Assembly: GCF_002087235.1 (NCBI RefSeq) | Contig: NZ_MUIO01000054.1 | Location: 1-63,575 of the forward strand | Direction: 5' to 3' | DNA length: 63,575 nucleotides | From: Pseudomonas floridensis | Lineage (GTDB): Bacteria; Pseudomonadota; Gammaproteobacteria; Pseudomonadales; Pseudomonadaceae | In this document: piece after piece, positions 29,489 to 38,176 of the stretch | Position numbering within the stretch: the stretch's first letter is position 1 | Layout: each line of letters opens with the position of its first letter | Notes under the pieces: model-generated | Database searches by the model: none | The model's input: only the letters and a program-made list of their open reading frames with translations | Told to the model about the DNA's origin: nothing | Position numbers and translations under genes: made by a program

Positions 29489-29510
29489 GGCTGTACATCC
29501 GCTCAGCGAA

Positions 29511-29954
29511 TCACTGCTCGATGACTTTCTGAGTATTGAGCGGAATGCGCTTTGGCTTGGCCTCTTCAGGCACATTACGCACCAGATCGATGTTCAGCAG
29601 GCCATGGGACAGATCGGCCCCTTTGACTTCGATGTTGTCTGCCAGCCGGAACGACAGTTTGAACTCGCGGCGGGCGATGCCCTGGTGCAGATAGGTCACG
29701 TTCTCGGCCTCGCGTTCACGCTTGCCGCCGGTCACCGTCAATACCCCTTTCTCGACCTGTAGATCAAGGTCTTCTTCCTGCATGCCGGCCGCGGCGATCA
29801 CGATGCGGTACTGGTCGTCGCTATGGCGCTCCACGTTGTAGGGTGGGTAGCCACTGGCCGAATCGTTGCGTGCCGCCGACTCGAAGAGGTCGTTGAAACG
29901 GTCGAAGCCCACTGAGTGACGAAACAGTGGAGCCAGAGAAAATGCAGTCGTCAT
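29511..29954 (-). CDS. ibpA: Small heat-shock protein, IbpA type
   Basis: Hsp20 chaperone of 147 residues that holds unfolded proteins during heat stress. The N-terminal MTTAFSLAPLFRHSVGFDRF resembles E. coli IbpA; the alpha-crystallin domain runs from about residue 37 (YPPYNVER) to 125, with IVIAAAGMQEEDLDLQVEKG and the HGLLNIDL end; the C-terminal IPL is the IxI-type motif. The ATG at 29954 has AGGAG 7 bases upstream, and that site is masked in a ROSE-like hairpin. A sigma32 promoter lies at 30018-30046. Confidence 0.93.
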   Translation of the reverse strand: MTTAFSLAPLFRHSVGFDRFNDLFESAARNDSASGYPPYNVERHSDDQYRIVIAAAGMQEEDLDLQVEKGVLTVTGGKREREAENVTYLHQGIARREFKLSFRLADNIEVKGADLSHGLLNIDLVRNVPEEAKPKRIPLNTQKVIEQ

Positions 29955-30008
29955 GATAATTCTCCTGTTAATCAGCGAGTAGTTTGCGCGACCCGATTTC
30001 GGCATCGC
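29955..30008 (-). ncRNA. ROSE-like RNA thermometer in the ibpA leader
   Basis: Two hairpins can be drawn in the minus-strand leader. The first (30008-29988) is GCGA...TCGC with an inner CCG/CGG. The second (29979-29962) pairs CTCGCT with the ribosome site AGGAG, leaving one unpaired G, exactly the UYGCU/AGGA pattern with a bulged G that defines ROSE elements. ROSE thermometers are known before ibpA genes of other pseudomonads. Folding was done by eye. Confidence 0.7.
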
Positions 30009-30017
30009 GTAATCCCC

Positions 30018-30046
30018 AAACTAGGGTCGCCCGCTGACTTTTCAAG
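30018..30046 (-). promoter_or_regulatory. Sigma32 heat-shock promoter of ibpA
   Basis: Minus-strand CTTGAAA (30046-30040), 13 bases, then CCCTAGTTT (30026-30018), close to the sigma32 consensus CTTGAAA-N11-16-CCCATNT. It lies in the short gap after the dusC stop. Confidence 0.75.
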
Positions 30047-30055
30047 AGACTTTTT

Positions 30056-31024
30056 TCAGAAAAAAGATGACCGTTCGTCGGCTGAATAACCGAGCAAAAC
30101 ACTGATCCGCTCACAGTCGGTTTCGCGGCGCAAGGCGTTGAACATGAGCGTCGCTTCCGGGTAGCTCTTGGTCAGCAGCACCAGCCACTGCTTCAGGCGA
30201 CCCGGCGCCTGGACCAGCGTCATCTTGGCCAGACAGTCGCCCCAGAACGTGCGCAGCATCGGTTGCAGATCGGCCCAGGTCATCTCGACCACCTCCTCGC
30301 CCGCGTGGGCAGCGGCGATCTGCCGAGCCAGATCGGGTCGTGCCACCAGGCCACGGCCGATCATGATGTCCCGTGCGCCGCATATCTCCTGACAGCGCCG
30401 CCAGTCCTCGACTGTCCAGATCTCGCCATTGGCGACGACCGGCACCTTGACCACCTCCTGAATCCGCGCAATCCACTCCCAATGCGCAGGCGGCTTGTAG
30501 CCGTCAACCTTGGTACGGGCGTGCACCACGATGCGCTCGGCGCCGCCATCGGCCAGCGCTCTGGCGCAGTCGAGCGCGCCATCAGTGTTTTCGTAGCCCA
30601 GACGCATCTTGGCAGTGACCGGAATCTCGCCAGGCACGGCGCGCCGCACCTGACTGACGATCGAATGCAGCAGGTCAGGTTCTTTAAGCAGAATCGCGCC
30701 ACCACGAGAGCGGTTCACGGTCTTGGCCGGGCAGCCAAAATTCAGGTCCATGACCGGTGCGCCCAACTCACAGGCGAACGCAGCGTTCTCCGCCAGACAA
30801 ACGGGGTCTGAACCCAGCAACTGCAAATGCAATGGCACACCGGCTGCCGTTTTGGCATCAGTGTGCAGTTCGGACGCCATCTTGTAGTAGTAGGTGGCAG
30901 GCATGACCCGCTCGGTGACCCGGATGAATTCGGTCACGCACCAGTCGATGCCGCCGACGCGGGTCAGCACATTACGCAGGATGTCGTCGACCAACCCCTC
31001 CATGGGCGCCAGAGCAATTTGCAT
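30056..31024 (-). CDS. dusC: tRNA-dihydrouridine(16) synthase
   Basis: FMN-dependent enzyme that reduces uridine 16 in the tRNA D-loop. The 322 residues begin [17 protein letters not shown] (DusC type); the catalytic Cys is in [16 protein letters not shown], and the FMN-binding parts include [10 protein letters not shown] and [13 protein letters not shown]. It follows the thioesterase gene on the same strand with a 29-base gap and may be co-transcribed with it. Confidence 0.93.
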   Translation of the reverse strand: MQIALAPMEGLVDDILRNVLTRVGGIDWCVTEFIRVTERVMPATYYYKMASELHTDAKTAAGVPLHLQLLGSDPVCLAENAAFACELGAPVMDLNFGCPAKTVNRSRGGAILLKEPDLLHSIVSQVRRAVPGEIPVTAKMRLGYENTDGALDCARALADGGAERIVVHARTKVDGYKPPAHWEWIARIQEVVKVPVVANGEIWTVEDWRRCQEICGARDIMIGRGLVARPDLARQIAAAHAGEEVVEMTWADLQPMLRTFWGDCLAKMTLVQAPGRLKQWLVLLTKSYPEATLMFNALRRETDCERISVLLGYSADERSSFF

Positions 31025-31053
31025 GGGTCACACTCGAAAAAAAGTCCGGCAGT

Positions 31054-31515
31054 TTACTGCTCGCCGCCGGGATTGGGAACGTCGACCTGCAACATGGCCG
31101 CGCCATAGCCGTCAATGAACTCGGCCGGCATGCGCTTGGGACGTCCGGTGGACAGCTCGATGCAGACAAACGTGGTTTGCGCCCTCAGCAACGTGAGGTT
31201 GTCGGAAGGACGCTTGAGCTGAAAGCAGCGGGTCATTTTCAAGCGTCGATCCCAGTCGACGATCCAGGTCGCCAGTTGCAGCTCATCGCCTTCGTAGGCG
31301 CTGGCCAGATAATCGATCTCGTGCCTGACCACCGCCATTGCCCGGTCCAATCGCCGGTACTCGCTGAGATCAAGCCCCAGGTACTGCGAATGACGCCAGG
31401 CACAGCGCTCCAGCCAGGACACGTAAACCGCGTTATTGGCGTGCCCCAGACCGTCGATATCATCACTGCCGACATTGAGGTCGATGACGAAAGGCGTTGC
31501 CCGATCCCAGACCAT
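31054..31515 (-). CDS. Hot-dog fold acyl-CoA thioesterase
   Basis: A 152-residue member of the 4HBT/YbgC thioesterase family. GLGHANNAVYVSWLERCAW contains the family active-site region; HEIDYLASAYEGDELQL and the TTFVCIELSTGRPKRMP tail fit the fold. The ATG at 31515 has CAGGAG 7 bases upstream, so the longer frame to 31587 is unlikely. Substrate unknown. It lies between the tRNA cluster terminator and dusC. Confidence 0.85.
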   Translation of the reverse strand: MVWDRATPFVIDLNVGSDDIDGLGHANNAVYVSWLERCAWRHSQYLGLDLSEYRRLDRAMAVVRHEIDYLASAYEGDELQLATWIVDWDRRLKMTRCFQLKRPSDNLTLLRAQTTFVCIELSTGRPKRMPAEFIDGYGAAMLQVDVPNPGGEQ

Positions 31516-31657
31516 GCTCGCTCCTGTACTTGAATGGATTGGCCAGATGCTTTCGCGGGCAGTGTAGCTGGAATGCAGGCGCTGCAAAGGCTGGGCAGCG
31601 TGACGCCGGAGAAAGCTGCAAGCGGGAGGCAGGGCTCGAGGAGAAAATAAAACCCTG

Positions 31658-31695
31658 AAAAAACAAAAGGGCCATTCAATAATCGAATGACCCTT
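31658..31695 (-). terminator. Terminator of the tRNA cluster
   Basis: On the minus strand AAGGGTCATTC pairs with GAATGGCCCTT (one mismatch), followed by TTGTTTTTT, about 25 bases after the last tRNA. Confidence 0.85.
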
Positions 31696-31717
31696 GGTCC
31701 CGCAGAGCGGGAAATCG

Positions 31718-31793
31718 TGGCGTCCCCTAGGGGACTCGAACCCCTGTTACCGCCGTGAAAGGGCGGTGTCCTAGGCCACTAGACGAAGGGGAC
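31718..31793 (-). tRNA. tRNA-Glu (anticodon TTC), copy 1
   Basis: 76 bases on the minus strand: acceptor GTCCCCT pairs with AGGGGAC before encoded CCA; anticodon loop CTTTCAC; T-loop GGTTCGAGTCC. Sequence identical to the copy at 31967. Confidence 0.97.
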
Positions 31794-31838
31794 GCAAAAC
31801 CTTCAGTCAGGTTCATCAATGATGAACCCTGGCAAAAT

Positions 31839-31914
31839 TGGTGGAGCTAAGCGGGATCGAACCGCTGACCTCCTGCATGCCATGCAGGCGCTCTCCCAGC
31901 TGAGCTATAGCCCC
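31839..31914 (-). tRNA. tRNA-Ala (anticodon GGC), copy 1
   Basis: 76 bases, minus strand, beginning GGGGCTATAGCTCAGC and ending with encoded CCA; anticodon stem-loop GCATGGCATGC with GGC. Identical to the copy at 32118. Confidence 0.97.
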
Positions 31915-31966
31915 GGATTTATCGCCTCGCGGCGGAGTTCAACCTTGCAGCATCACTCGATGAAAC

Positions 31967-32042
31967 TGGCGTCCCCTAGGGGACTCGAACCCCTGTTACC
32001 GCCGTGAAAGGGCGGTGTCCTAGGCCACTAGACGAAGGGGAC
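31967..32042 (-). tRNA. tRNA-Glu (anticodon TTC), copy 2
   Basis: Second identical tRNA-Glu; same 76-base structure with encoded CCA. Confidence 0.97.
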
Positions 32043-32117
32043 AAAACCTTCTACCTGATCAGAGTTGGGACTCTGATCGATTCAACACCCTGTTTAACAG
32101 GCTTTGAACCTTGAATT

Positions 32118-32193
32118 TGGTGGAGCTAAGCGGGATCGAACCGCTGACCTCCTGCATGCCATGCAGGCGCTCTCCCAGCTGAGCTATAGCCCC
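32118..32193 (-). tRNA. tRNA-Ala (anticodon GGC), copy 2
   Basis: First gene of the transcript Ala-Glu-Ala-Glu; identical to the copy at 31839. The Ala-Glu pair is duplicated in tandem, with unlike spacers. Confidence 0.97.
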
Positions 32194-32212
32194 ACATCAG
32201 TGGACGGGGCGC

Positions 32213-32241
32213 ATGTTAAGCGTGAGTCGCTAAGCTGTCAA
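32213..32241 (-). promoter_or_regulatory. Promoter of the tRNA operon
   Basis: Minus-strand consensus TTGACA (32241-32236), 17 bases, then TAACAT (32218-32213), followed by the GC-rich stretch GCGCCCCG. A GC-rich discriminator is the mark of stringently controlled stable-RNA promoters. The first tRNA begins about 20 bases downstream. Confidence 0.85.
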
Positions 32242-32295
32242 ATTTATTTTCGAGAAATTTGAAAGTTTTTCGTCGGCATAACAAACACTTACCGT

Positions 32296-32325
32296 TTCGG
32301 CCCGCAAATCCGAGGGCGGGCCGAC
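32296..32325 (-). terminator. Hairpin after gltX
   Basis: TTCGGCCCGC and GCGGGCCGA form a strong GC stem with a 10-base loop, about 55 bases after the gltX stop. No T-run follows, so it may be a weak terminator that separates gltX from the tRNA promoter. Confidence 0.5.
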
Positions 32326-32380
32326 CACTGCGTGCCCTGCTCATGCAGGTACGCAGTAGCTTCTGCACATTACTTGTCGA

Positions 32381-33862
32381 TCAGGCGATAGCGCCCAACA
32401 GTTTTTCCCACTCTTTGTTTTCCTTCTTCGAAACGCCACCGAGCAGATCGATGGCCTGACGCAGACGGAAACGCGTGAGATCGGGACCGAGGATCTCCAT
32501 CGCATCCAGCACCGAAACAGAGCTGGCCTGCCCGGTGATCGAGGCGAACATCAGCGGCATGGCGTCACGCAGCTTGAGCCCCAGGTGCTCGACCACCGAC
32601 TGGATGCAGGCGGTGATCGGGTCTTTCTCCCATTGACGCAGCGATTCCAGCTTCCACAGAATCAACTGCATCAACTGGCGCACCTGATCGCCCGAGAGCT
32701 TCTTGTGCTCGAACAGCTTGATGTCCGGCGTGACGCCACCGGCAAAGAAGAAGCCGGCCAAGGGCGCGATCTGGCTAAAGGTTTCGACGCGGCCCTGCAC
32801 GTGCGGCGCGATCTTCATCAGGTACTCGGGGTTGAGCGCCCAGTTCTGCACGCGGGATGCGAACTCCTCGACCGGCAGGTCGCGCAACCACTGACCGTTG
32901 AGCCAGGACAGTTTCTCGATGTCGAAGATCGGCCCACCCAGCGATACGCGGGACAGGTCGAAATGCTCGACCATTTCCTGCAGCGAAAACTTCTCGCGCT
33001 CGTCCGGCATCGACCAGCCCATGCGCCCCAGGTAGTTGAGCATCGCTTCAGGCATGAAGCCCATGCGCTCGTAGAACGTCACCGACGTCGGATTCTTGCG
33101 CTTGGACAGCTTGCTCTTGTCCGGGTTACGCAGCAGCGGCATGTAGCACAGCTGCGGCTTGTCCCAGCCGAAGTATTCGTAGAGCAGAATCAGTTTTGGC
33201 GCGGACGGCAGCCATTCTTCGCCACGCAATACGTGGGTGATACCCATCAGATGGTCATCGACCACGTTGGCCAGGAAGTAGGTTGGCAGGCCATCGGTCT
33301 TCATCAGAACCTGCATGTCCATGCGGTCCCACGGAATCTCCACTTCGCCACGCAGCAGGTCCGGCACCACGCAAACGCCTTCGGTCGGCACTTTCATGCG
33401 GATGACGTGCGGTTCGCCAGCATCCAGACGACGCTGAACCTCTTCTTTGGAAAGCAGCAGCGCACGACCGTCATAGCGCGGCGTCTCGCCCCTGGCCGTT
33501 TGTTCGGCGCGCATTTCGTCCAGCTCTTCAGCGGTGCAGAAGCACGGGAAGGCGTGACCCATCTCGACCAGTTGCTGAGCGTATTTGCGGTAGATATCGC
33601 CCCGCTCGCTCTGCCGGTACGGACCATGCGGCCCGCCCACGTCCGGCCCTTCGCTCCACTCGATGCCCAACCAGCGTAGCGCATCGAAAATCTGCTGTTC
33701 GGACTCACGGGTCGAACGCAGCTGATCGGTGTCTTCGATCCGCAGGATGAACTCGCCACCGTGCTGCCTGGCAAAGCAATAGTTGAAAAGTGCGATGTAA
33801 GCCGTGCCGACGTGAGGGTCGCCCGTGGGCGATGGCGCGATGCGGGTGCGAACGGTGGTCAT
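32381..33862 (-). CDS. gltX: Glutamyl-tRNA synthetase
   Basis: Charges tRNA-Glu. 493 residues; the class I HIGH-like motif is [13 protein letters not shown] and the KMSKS-like motif is [13 protein letters not shown]. The N-terminal catalytic domain is followed by the anticodon-binding domain to the end. Its substrate tRNA-Glu is encoded twice just downstream on the same strand. Upstream is uvrB, also on the minus strand, with a hairpin between them. Confidence 0.98.
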   Translation of the reverse strand: MTTVRTRIAPSPTGDPHVGTAYIALFNYCFARQHGGEFILRIEDTDQLRSTRESEQQIFDALRWLGIEWSEGPDVGGPHGPYRQSERGDIYRKYAQQLVEMGHAFPCFCTAEELDEMRAEQTARGETPRYDGRALLLSKEEVQRRLDAGEPHVIRMKVPTEGVCVVPDLLRGEVEIPWDRMDMQVLMKTDGLPTYFLANVVDDHLMGITHVLRGEEWLPSAPKLILLYEYFGWDKPQLCYMPLLRNPDKSKLSKRKNPTSVTFYERMGFMPEAMLNYLGRMGWSMPDEREKFSLQEMVEHFDLSRVSLGGPIFDIEKLSWLNGQWLRDLPVEEFASRVQNWALNPEYLMKIAPHVQGRVETFSQIAPLAGFFFAGGVTPDIKLFEHKKLSGDQVRQLMQLILWKLESLRQWEKDPITACIQSVVEHLGLKLRDAMPLMFASITGQASSVSVLDAMEILGPDLTRFRLRQAIDLLGGVSKKENKEWEKLLGAIA

Positions 33863-33903
33863 GGAAAATCCCGAATAAGGTCGATCAAGCGCGGAATGTT
33901 AAC

Positions 33904-33922
33904 AGCCCGGAGGCGTCGGGCT
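33904..33922 (-). terminator. Hairpin between uvrB and gltX
   Basis: AGCCCG-gaggcgt-CGGGCT, a 6-base stem after uvrB and close to the gltX start; possible terminator of uvrB. Just upstream of it is a TGCCC/GGGCA palindrome (33950-33971) related to the one at 18512. Confidence 0.45.
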
Positions 33923-34001
33923 CCAGCATGGGTGCTTCGGTCAGGGTTGTGCCCACCGCTCCGAGCGGGCATGCCGCCCAGCGCAACGATGAGCACCGAC
34001 C

Positions 34002-36017
34002 TCAAACTGCCAGCAACCGCTCGCGCAATTTGCCGATTTCGTCGCGCATTTGTGCCGCAGCCTCGAACTCCAGATCGCGAGCCAGCTGGTACATCTTCTC
34101 TTCCAGTTGGCGAATGCGTTTGGTGATCTCGCTCGGCGAGCGCAGTTCGTTTTCGTACTTGGCGTTTTCCTCGGCAGCCTTGGCCATCCCCTTGCGCTTT
34201 TTACTGCGCGAGCCAGGTACGGTGGCCCCTTCCATGATGTCGGCGACATCCTTGAACACGCCTTTTGGCGTGATGCCATGCTCGAGGTTGAACGCGATCT
34301 GCTTTTCGCGACGCCGCTCGGTCTCGCCGATGGCACGCTCCATGGACCCGGTGATGCGGTCGGCATACAGAATCGCCCGACCGTTGAGGTTACGCGCCGC
34401 CCGGCCGATGGTCTGGATCAGCGAACGGTCGGAACGCAGGAAGCCTTCCTTGTCGGCATCCAGAATCGCGACCAGCGAGACTTCCGGCATGTCCAGGCCT
34501 TCGCGCAGCAGGTTGATCCCCACCAGCACATCGAAGGTGCCCAGACGCAGGTCGCGGATGATCTCGACCCGCTCAACCGTATCGATGTCCGAGTGCAGGT
34601 AACGTACGCGCACCCCGTGATCACTCAGGTAATCGGTCAAGTCTTCGGCCATGCGCTTGGTCAGCGTCGTCACCAGCACCCGCTCTTCGATCGCGGCGCG
34701 CTTGTTGATTTCCGACAGCAGGTCATCGACCTGGGTCAGCGCCGGGCGAATCTCGATCTGCGGGTCGACCAGCCCTGTCGGACGAACCACCTGCTCGACC
34801 ACCCGACCGGCATGTTCCTCTTCGTACTTGCCTGGCGTGGCCGAAACGAAGATGGTCTGTGGACTGACGTTCTCCCATTCTTCGAAACGCATTGGCCGGT
34901 TGTCCAGCGCTGACGGCAGGCGGAAGCCATATTCCACAAGGGTTTCCTTGCGCGAGCGGTCGCCTTTGTACATGGCACCGACCTGCGGCACGCTGACGTG
35001 GGACTCGTCGATCACCAATAAGGCATCGGGCGGCAGGTAATCGTACAGGGTCGGCGGCGGCGCGCCGGTCGGACGCCCCGACAGGTAGCGCGAGTAGTTC
35101 TCGATGCCGTTGCAGTAACCCAGCTCCAGAATCATCTCCAGGTCGAACCGGGTGCGCTGTTCCAGACGCTGGGCTTCGACCAGTTTGTTCTGGCTGCGCA
35201 GGTATTCCAGACGCTCGCCAAGCTCGACCTTGATGCCTTCCATCGCCTCCAGCAGTGTCTCGCGGGGCGTCACGTAGTGGCTCTTGGGGTAAAAAGTGAA
35301 GCGCGGCAGCTTGCGGATCACCTCCCCGGTCAGCGGATCGAACGCCGACAGGCTCTCGACCTCGTCGTCGAACAGCTCGACGCGGATCGCTTCCAGGTCC
35401 GATTCGGCCGGATAAATATCGATCACATCGCCGCGCACGCGGAACGTGGCACGGGCGAAGTCCATGTCGTTGCGGGTATATTGCAGATCAGCCAGACGGC
35501 GCAGCAAGGCGCGCTGGTCGAGTTTGTCGCCGCGGTCGATGTGCAGCACCATGCGCAGATAGGTTTCCGGACTGCCCAGACCGTAGATGCACGACACGGT
35601 GGTGACGATGATGGCGTCCTTACGCTCCAGCAGCGCCTTGGTCGCGGACAGACGCATCTGCTCGATGTGGTCGTTGATCGAAGCATCCTTCTCGATGAAG
35701 GTGTCGGACGACGGCACATAGGCTTCCGGCTGGTAGTAGTCGTAGTAGGAGACGAAATACTCGACGGCGTTGTTCGGGAAGAACGCCTTGAACTCGCCAT
35801 ACAACTGCGCCGCCAGGGTCTTGTTCGGTGCCAGCACCAGAGTCGGACGCTGCACTTGTGAGATCACGTTGGCGATGCTGAACGTTTTGCCCGAGCCGGT
35901 CACACCCAGCAGGGTCTGATGCGCGAGTCCGGCGTCGATCCCTTCGACCAGTTGACGAATGGCCTCGGGCTGATCGCCGGCTGGCTCAAAACGGGTAACG
36001 AGCTGGAACTCGGACAT
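34002..36017 (-). CDS. uvrB: Excinuclease ABC subunit B
   Basis: Helicase-like damage-verification subunit of nucleotide excision repair. 671 residues. Walker A is [10 protein letters not shown]; the beta-hairpin region is [16 protein letters not shown]-type motif is [11 protein letters not shown]; helicase motif VI is QTIGRAARN; the C-terminal UVR motif is [22 protein letters not shown] see no CTG-N10-CAG type LexA site just upstream. The 36018-36401 gap between uvrB and the divergent aminotransferase holds a TATACT -10-like hexamer at 36315 but no clear -35, and no gene. Confidence 0.98.
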   Translation of the reverse strand: MSEFQLVTRFEPAGDQPEAIRQLVEGIDAGLAHQTLLGVTGSGKTFSIANVISQVQRPTLVLAPNKTLAAQLYGEFKAFFPNNAVEYFVSYYDYYQPEAYVPSSDTFIEKDASINDHIEQMRLSATKALLERKDAIIVTTVSCIYGLGSPETYLRMVLHIDRGDKLDQRALLRRLADLQYTRNDMDFARATFRVRGDVIDIYPAESDLEAIRVELFDDEVESLSAFDPLTGEVIRKLPRFTFYPKSHYVTPRETLLEAMEGIKVELGERLEYLRSQNKLVEAQRLEQRTRFDLEMILELGYCNGIENYSRYLSGRPTGAPPPTLYDYLPPDALLVIDESHVSVPQVGAMYKGDRSRKETLVEYGFRLPSALDNRPMRFEEWENVSPQTIFVSATPGKYEEEHAGRVVEQVVRPTGLVDPQIEIRPALTQVDDLLSEINKRAAIEERVLVTTLTKRMAEDLTDYLSDHGVRVRYLHSDIDTVERVEIIRDLRLGTFDVLVGINLLREGLDMPEVSLVAILDADKEGFLRSDRSLIQTIGRAARNLNGRAILYADRITGSMERAIGETERRREKQIAFNLEHGITPKGVFKDVADIMEGATVPGSRSKKRKGMAKAAEENAKYENELRSPSEITKRIRQLEEKMYQLARDLEFEAAAQMRDEIGKLRERLLAV

Positions 36018-36401
36018 AACCTACCTCTTGAATTCGTTCGCGTCGGGGTTCGCGACAAGGACTCGCCCGCACGGTATGCACCGGCAATGACGAAATCACC
36101 ACCGACGGCTCGTCCCGTCAATGGGAGACGACGTGCGGTGATGTCGGTACTTGAAGTGATGCACAGTAGATGGAGACGTTTGCGCATGTTTCAAGGCGCT
36201 CGTTTGATCGGCCGCTACATCATTGAGGTTTCGACGGGACGAACGTTCTGCAAATAACCGGAAAAACCTTGAAAAAACCGGCCCGGCCCTGTCGCCCCGT
36301 CGGGGGATGCTCTCTATACTAGGTCCCCGTTTGTGCACCGCTTTGGCGCATTCGGCCACAGCACGCATGTCCCTCCCCCTTCATTCAGAGCTGCCGCAAA
36401 A

Positions 36402-37598
36402 ATGAGCCTCTTCTCCGCTGTCGAAATGGCGCCCCGCGATCCGATCCTGGGTATCAACGAAGCATTCAACGCCGACACCCGCACCACCAAGGTCAATCTT
36501 GGCGTGGGCGTCTACTGTGACGAAGACGGGCGCATTCCTCTGCTGCGCGCAGTGGCTGAAGCCGAAAAGATCCGTGTTGCGCAGCACGCGCCACGCGGCT
36601 ACCTGCCGATCGACGGCATCGCCGCCTACGACCAGGCCGTGCAGAAATTGCTGCTGGGCAACGACTCGCCGCTGATCGCCTCGGGCCGCGTGCTGACCAC
36701 CCAGTCGGTCGGCGGCACCGGTGCCCTGAAAATCGGCGCAGATTTCCTCAAGCAACTGCTGCCGAATGCCGTCGTAGCGATCAGTGATCCGAGCTGGGAA
36801 AACCACCGGGCGCTGTTTGAAACCGCAGGCTTTCCGGTTCAGAACTATCGTTACTACGACGCCGCCACGCATGACGTGAACCGCGCCGGCATGCTTGAAG
36901 ACCTGCAAAACCTGCCTGACCACTCGGTGGTGGTGCTGCACGCCTGCTGCCACAACCCGACCGGCGTCGACCTGAATCTTGAGGACTGGAAAAAGGTACT
37001 CGAGGTGGTCAAGGCCAAGGGGCATGTGCCGTTCCTGGACATGGCTTATCAGGGCTTCGGCCAGGGTATTCAGGAAGATGCCATCGCCGTGCGCCTGTTT
37101 GCCGAATCCGGCCTGACGTTCTTCGCCTCCAGCTCGTTCTCCAAGTCGCTGTCGCTGTATGGCGAGCGCGTCGGTGCGCTGTCGATCATCACCGAATCGA
37201 AGGAAGAGACCTCCCGTGTCCTGTCCCAGGTCAAGCGTGTGATCCGCACCAACTATTCCAACCCGCCGACCCACGGCGCAATTATCTCTGCGGCCGTGCT
37301 CAACGACCCGGCGCTGCGTGCCATGTGGGAAGAAGAACTGGGCGAAATGCGTGTGCGCATCCAGGCCATGCGCAAGGCGATGGTCGAGCGTCTGGCCGAT
37401 AACCCTGCCGGACAGGATTTCAGCTTCGTCGGCCGCCAGTGCGGCATGTTTTCCTACTCTGGTCTGACGGCCGAACAGGCCCAGCGCCTGCGCAGCGAGT
37501 TCGGCATCTACGCGCTGGACACTGGCCGCATATGCGTGGCCGCGCTGAACCAGAAGAATATCGACGTCGTGTGCGACGCAATCAAGAAGGTGTTGTAA
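36402..37598 (+). CDS. tyrB: Aromatic amino acid aminotransferase
   Basis: PLP enzyme of the aspartate aminotransferase subgroup Ia (398 residues), starting MSLFSAVEMAPRDPILGI. The PLP Lys is in FFASSSFSKSLSLYGERVGAL; phosphate and carboxylate-binding Arg residues are in NYSNPPTHG and QCGMFSYSGLT. It should transaminate Tyr, Phe and Asp. An ATG 23 codons upstream in frame (36333) does not match the family. Divergent from uvrB, the same order seen in other pseudomonads. A perfect hairpin follows the stop. Confidence 0.93.
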   Translation: MSLFSAVEMAPRDPILGINEAFNADTRTTKVNLGVGVYCDEDGRIPLLRAVAEAEKIRVAQHAPRGYLPIDGIAAYDQAVQKLLLGNDSPLIASGRVLTTQSVGGTGALKIGADFLKQLLPNAVVAISDPSWENHRALFETAGFPVQNYRYYDAATHDVNRAGMLEDLQNLPDHSVVVLHACCHNPTGVDLNLEDWKKVLEVVKAKGHVPFLDMAYQGFGQGIQEDAIAVRLFAESGLTFFASSSFSKSLSLYGERVGALSIITESKEETSRVLSQVKRVIRTNYSNPPTHGAIISAAVLNDPALRAMWEEELGEMRVRIQAMRKAMVERLADNPAGQDFSFVGRQCGMFSYSGLTAEQAQRLRSEFGIYALDTGRICVAALNQKNIDVVCDAIKKVL

Positions 37599-37619
37599 GC
37601 CTCATCTCTACGGGAATGT

Positions 37620-37642
37620 GCGCAGCGTCTTCGACGCTGCGC
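37620..37642 (+). terminator. Perfect 10-base hairpin after tyrB
   Basis: GCGCAGCGTC-ttc-GACGCTGCGC, 22 bases after the tyrB stop. There is no T-run, so it may be a rho-assisted end or an mRNA-stabilising structure. Confidence 0.55.
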
Positions 37643-37798
37643 TGTCTCGCCATACACTGAAAGCCCGCTCGCTCTTGTTGTGGTGGGGTCCGATGCAGCA
37701 TCAGCGCCTACCACTCGGCAATCCGATCGAACGATCACCCCTCCCCCAACCTCGAAAGCCTGTCAGTACTTTTTCTGAAGCAGACCATCGAGGTATTC

Positions 37799-38119
37799 AT
37801 GTCTACCGAACCGCAACGGCAAAAAGAACAGGCGCCTGGTCAGCACACGCCGCCCGATCAGGGTACGGACCGCAATGACCCGGCGATCGATCCGCAGGCT
37901 CCCGATGCCGTGCCGGATTCGGGCCAGAACGACGGTCAGCGTCAGGATCAAAGCCAGCAGCAACGTCAGGGACAAACTCAGGGGCAGAGCCAGTCGCAAG
38001 GCTCTCAAAATGAAAGCGCCTATGTGCCGGACTACGAGCCCGAGGAAAAGCCTCAGACCCAGCGTAACCATCAGCCCACCCAGGGCGTCGATGCCGATAT
38101 CGACACACAAGGCGGTTGA
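37799..38119 (+). CDS. Small Gln-rich, probably disordered protein
   Basis: 106 residues with no hydrophobic segment and no Cys. Gln, Asp, Pro and Ser dominate, with a GQ/SQ-repeat core (QRQDQSQQQRQGQTQGQSQS) and an acidic C-terminal part (YVPDYEPEEKPQ). GAGG lies 5 bases before the ATG, which supports translation. No domain is recognised; it is probably intrinsically disordered, like stress-hydrophilin or low-complexity proteins, but this is a guess from composition. It lies between tyrB and pvdQ and ends at a bidirectional terminator. Confidence 0.65.
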   Translation: MSTEPQRQKEQAPGQHTPPDQGTDRNDPAIDPQAPDAVPDSGQNDGQRQDQSQQQRQGQTQGQSQSQGSQNESAYVPDYEPEEKPQTQRNHQPTQGVDADIDTQGG

Positions 38120-38140
38120 GCGTCGCGTTTTACTCAGTGA

Positions 38141-38160
38141 ATTGGGCCGTCCGGCCCAAT
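38141..38160. terminator. Bidirectional terminator before pvdQ end
   Basis: ATTGGGCC-gtcc-GGCCCAAT between the converging Gln-rich gene and pvdQ. Confidence 0.65.
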
Positions 38161-38176
38161 CACCTCCACGCGTCAT

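Noticed and set aside
31718..32193. tRNA cluster as an integration site of a genomic island
   Set aside because: No integrase, no duplicated tRNA 3' end at a distance, and both sides are conserved housekeeping genes.
35919..36257. Open frame of 112 codons crossing the uvrB start and upstream gap
   Set aside because: Half lies antisense to uvrB; no ribosome site or recognisable product.
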